Both the position numbers and the translations under genes were made by a program. 7,772 bases of DNA from Candidatus Acidiferrales bacterium (lineage in GTDB: Bacteria; Acidobacteriota; Terriglobia; Acidiferrales; UBA7541): positions 1 to 7,772 of the forward strand of contig JASHWB010000275.1 of NCBI GenBank assembly GCA_030044295.1. The letters are read 5' to 3'. Shown here one piece after another: positions 6,613-7,772 of the stretch. Numbering within the stretch: the stretch's first letter is position 1; every line of letters starts with the position of its first letter. The notes under the pieces were generated by a model, which did no database searches, was not told the DNA's origin, and saw nothing but the letters and a program-made list of their open reading frames with translations.

Positions 6613-6749
6613 CTTATCTCTCCCCTGATCTCCCGGTTCGCCTATTTGGCGATCCGGAAGCCCTGTTACGGGCAGGAGTTAGCACCTTGGCGATTGCACC
6701 AGGTTGCTGTGGCTTCTTCGGGCCTGTACCCTCAGCCACTCTGGATAAG
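6613..6749 (-). promoter_or_regulatory. SAM-I (S-box) riboswitch aptamer
   Basis: Read on the minus strand, the segment carries the S-box core in order. The P1 5' strand CTTATC (6749-6744) comes first, then CAGAGTGGCTGAGGG, with a kink-turn-like GAGGG opposite CGAAGAAGCC inside the GTGGCT/AGCCAC stem. Next come GCAACC (6707-6702), a P3 stem CCTGGTG/CGCCAAGG, the invariant AAGGTGCTAACTCC (6688-6675), an enlarged P4 region, and GATAAG (6618-6613) closing P1. These match the class that binds S-adenosylmethionine and lowers expression of methionine and sulfur genes when SAM is high. The P4 arm is longer than in Bacillus examples and contains an extra hairpin (CCGG..CGCC / GGCG..CCGG). It lies in the leader of the MetB-like gene, same strand. 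Class and orientation are secure; the exact ends are set by P1. Confidence 0.95.
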
Positions 6750-6750
6750 C

Positions 6751-6767
6751 GCTGCCGGTTCGGCAGC
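6751..6767 (-). other. Hairpin at the predicted 5' end of the riboswitch transcript
   Basis: GCTGCCG, a 3-base loop and CGGCAGC form a perfect 7-bp GC-rich stem. It lies directly between the predicted transcription start (about 6767) and the P1 stem of the aptamer. It might protect the 5' end of the RNA or stack on P1; function is inference. Confidence 0.5.
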
Positions 6768-6773
6768 AGCAAA

Positions 6774-6802
6774 ATCCTAACAAACGCGCCTGCCGGGGTC
6801 AA
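6774..6802 (-). promoter_or_regulatory. Sigma70-type promoter of the riboswitch/MetB-like transcript
   Basis: On the minus strand, TTGACC (6802-6797, 5 of 6 to consensus) and TAGGAT (6779-6774, 4 of 6) are separated by exactly 17 bases. A start about 7 bases beyond the -10 box falls near 6767, just before the 5' hairpin and the SAM aptamer. The placement relative to an independently recognised riboswitch makes this more convincing than the motif score alone. Confidence 0.72.
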
Positions 6803-6824
6803 TAATCATTCACGCTGAATCAAC

Positions 6825-6851
6825 CGGGACGTAGGGCGCTGCCTTGTCCCG
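6825..6851. repeat. Intergenic hairpin A
   Basis: CGGGAC (6825-6830) and GTCCCG (6846-6851) form a 6-bp stem, with a possible inner AGG/CCT pairing. It lies between the riboswitch promoter and the TPR gene. There is no T tract on either side. It could be part of a folded intergenic repeat, a Rho-type 3' end or chance in GC-rich DNA. Confidence 0.35.
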
Positions 6852-6854
6852 AGG

Positions 6855-6870
6855 GCAACCGAGGGGTTGC
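6855..6870. repeat. Intergenic hairpin B
   Basis: GCAACC and GGTTGC form a perfect 6-bp stem around a GAGG loop, 3 bases from hairpin A. The surrounding GAGGGCAACCGAGGGG has the look of acidobacterial intergenic repeats, from memory only. No gene was found on either strand in 6803-6995. Confidence 0.4.
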
Positions 6871-6926
6871 TGCTCCCTAGGTCCAAAGGCTCGGCCTCGA
6901 AGAGAACCATGTGGAGTGCGCAGCTC

Positions 6927-6943
6927 GCCTGCCGTAGGCAGGC
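6927..6943. repeat. Intergenic hairpin C, perfect palindromic stem downstream of the TPR gene
   Basis: GCCTGCC-GTA-GGCAGGC is a perfect 7-bp stem with a 3-base loop, about 53 bases beyond the TPR stop codon. No T run follows it on the minus strand, so it is not a classical intrinsic terminator, but it could block exonucleases or be a REP-like dispersed element. Flanking bases (AGC / GCT) extend the pairing imperfectly. Confidence 0.5.
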
Positions 6944-6995
6944 TTGCTCCCGCTCTTGCCCTGGTGGAGCTTTCCTCGCCGCGCTGTACGACCGC

Positions 6996-7772
6996 CTACT
7001 TCAATCGAGCGTATTCGTCCTTGGCCTGCTTGAGGATCGGTACGTCCGGATCTGCATGCGCCCAAAGCCCAAGGAAATCCTGGTACGCCAGCTTCGCTTT
7101 GGCCGCGTTGCCTTGCATCGCGTAGGCGCGCCCCAGCCCAAGATGCGCCAGTGCGCTAATAGGATGATTCGCCACTAGGCCTGGATGATCGAGAACCTTC
7201 TGAAACTCCGAAGCTGCACTCGCGCCGTTGTGCGCCGCCAGATAGGCCTGCCCGCGAATGTAAGCTGACGTGAGCCGAGAGTCTCCGTATCCGCCAAGCT
7301 CGTACGGGGAGGCAGGGCGAAGAAGATTGATTGCCTCTTGCGCGCTCCCCTTATCAATTGCCAGTACCGCCCGAATCATCGGAATGTACGCGTTCTGGAT
7401 CAAGGTATCTTCGGGAAAATTGCTGTTCAGATCGTCCGCCATCTTTTTTGCTTCATCCGCCGAACCCGCAAGCGCCAGTGCCAGCGCGGCACCTGCCTGA
7501 ACGTCGCGGCCGGCAGGTACTTTCAAAGCCCGAGCGGCCCAATCCTTTGCCTTGCCGAGGTTTCCCAGTAAGGCCTCATTTACCGCCTGCGAAGCATCAT
7601 ACGCCGCTGCGGTTTCCGGCAGGCTGGCTTGAGTGGCTGCGGCCACGGCATTTTGAGCATATTTGTCCGAATCCGCCATGTGCCCGGAATAAGCCGAGGT
7701 TAAAGCCTCCTCCATTAGCATTTCGCTATTGAGTGCCGGAACGCCAGAGGCCGCCGCAATATCCCCTGCCAT
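6996..7772 (-). CDS. TPR-repeat protein, C-terminal part only (5' end beyond window)
   Basis: Only the last 258 residues are present. The first codon in the window reads ATG by coincidence with the edge, and the frame is open, so the true start is very probably outside. The fragment is made of about six helical-hairpin repeats of the tetratricopeptide type, for example EEALTSAYSGHMADSDKYAQ, AYIRGQAYLAAHNGASAASE and AHLGLGRAYAMQGNAAKAKL. It is rich in Ala and Leu with no membrane segment. The tail (YQDFLGLWAHADPDVPILKQ, then AKDEYARLK) resembles the end of acidobacterial eukaryote-like Ser/Thr kinases and winged-helix regulators that carry TPR tails. By that inference the missing N-terminal part could be a kinase or a DNA-binding domain plus a membrane segment. 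TPRs bind protein partners; no catalytic domain is visible here. It is transcribed toward the riboswitch gene but separated from it by about 190 bases and a promoter. Confidence 0.8.
   Translation of the reverse strand: MAGDIAAASGVPALNSEMLMEEALTSAYSGHMADSDKYAQNAVAAATQASLPETAAAYDASQAVNEALLGNLGKAKDWAARALKVPAGRDVQAGAALALALAGSADEAKKMADDLNSNFPEDTLIQNAYIPMIRAVLAIDKGSAQEAINLLRPASPYELGGYGDSRLTSAYIRGQAYLAAHNGASAASEFQKVLDHPGLVANHPISALAHLGLGRAYAMQGNAAKAKLAYQDFLGLWAHADPDVPILKQAKDEYARLK

Overview
The window is high-GC bacterial chromosomal DNA with densely packed genes. It looks like ordinary biosynthetic housekeeping sequence, and I saw no phage, transposon, CRISPR or tRNA/rRNA sequence. The best taxonomic guess is Acidobacteriota. 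That rests on the C-terminal tail of the TPR protein at the right edge, which resembles the TPR tails of acidobacterial eukaryote-like kinases and related regulators, and on the style of the hairpin-rich intergenic DNA. This is recognition from memory, not a search result.

Left half (1-4013, minus strand): a biotin operon in the order bioB-bioF-bioD-bioA, transcribed right to left. It covers the last four steps of biotin synthesis: KAPA synthase (BioF), DAPA aminotransferase (BioA), dethiobiotin synthetase (BioD) and biotin synthase (BioB). All three junctions overlap, by 8, 8 and 4 bases, so translational coupling is likely. bioA runs off the left edge and lacks only its last few tens of codons. 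The early pimeloyl-ACP genes (bioC, bioH or equivalents) and birA are not in the window.

Middle (4014-5204): a 156-base divergent intergenic region separates the bio operon from a plus-strand methyltransferase of the hydroxyindole/caffeate O-methyltransferase type. The region holds a plausible sigma70-like promoter for bio and, just upstream of it, an imperfect inverted repeat with two 12-base arms. That repeat is a candidate operator and does not match the biotin operators I know.

Right half (5205-7772): a minus-strand PLP enzyme of the cystathionine gamma-synthase/lyase family lies convergent to the methyltransferase, 18 bases away. Its long leader contains a clear SAM-I (S-box) riboswitch. 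A good promoter (TTGACC, 17-base spacer, TAGGAT) sits immediately upstream, so the predicted transcript starts with a short hairpin followed by the aptamer. No intrinsic terminator is evident between the aptamer and the start codon, so how the switch acts is open. Beyond the promoter there are about 190 bases with three strong hairpins but no gene, and then the C-terminal part of a TPR-repeat protein that enters from the right edge.

A shared theme is S-adenosylmethionine. BioB and the methyltransferase use it, many BioA enzymes use it as amino donor, and the right-hand gene is controlled by it. Beyond proximity, nothing in the sequence shows that this is more than coincidence.
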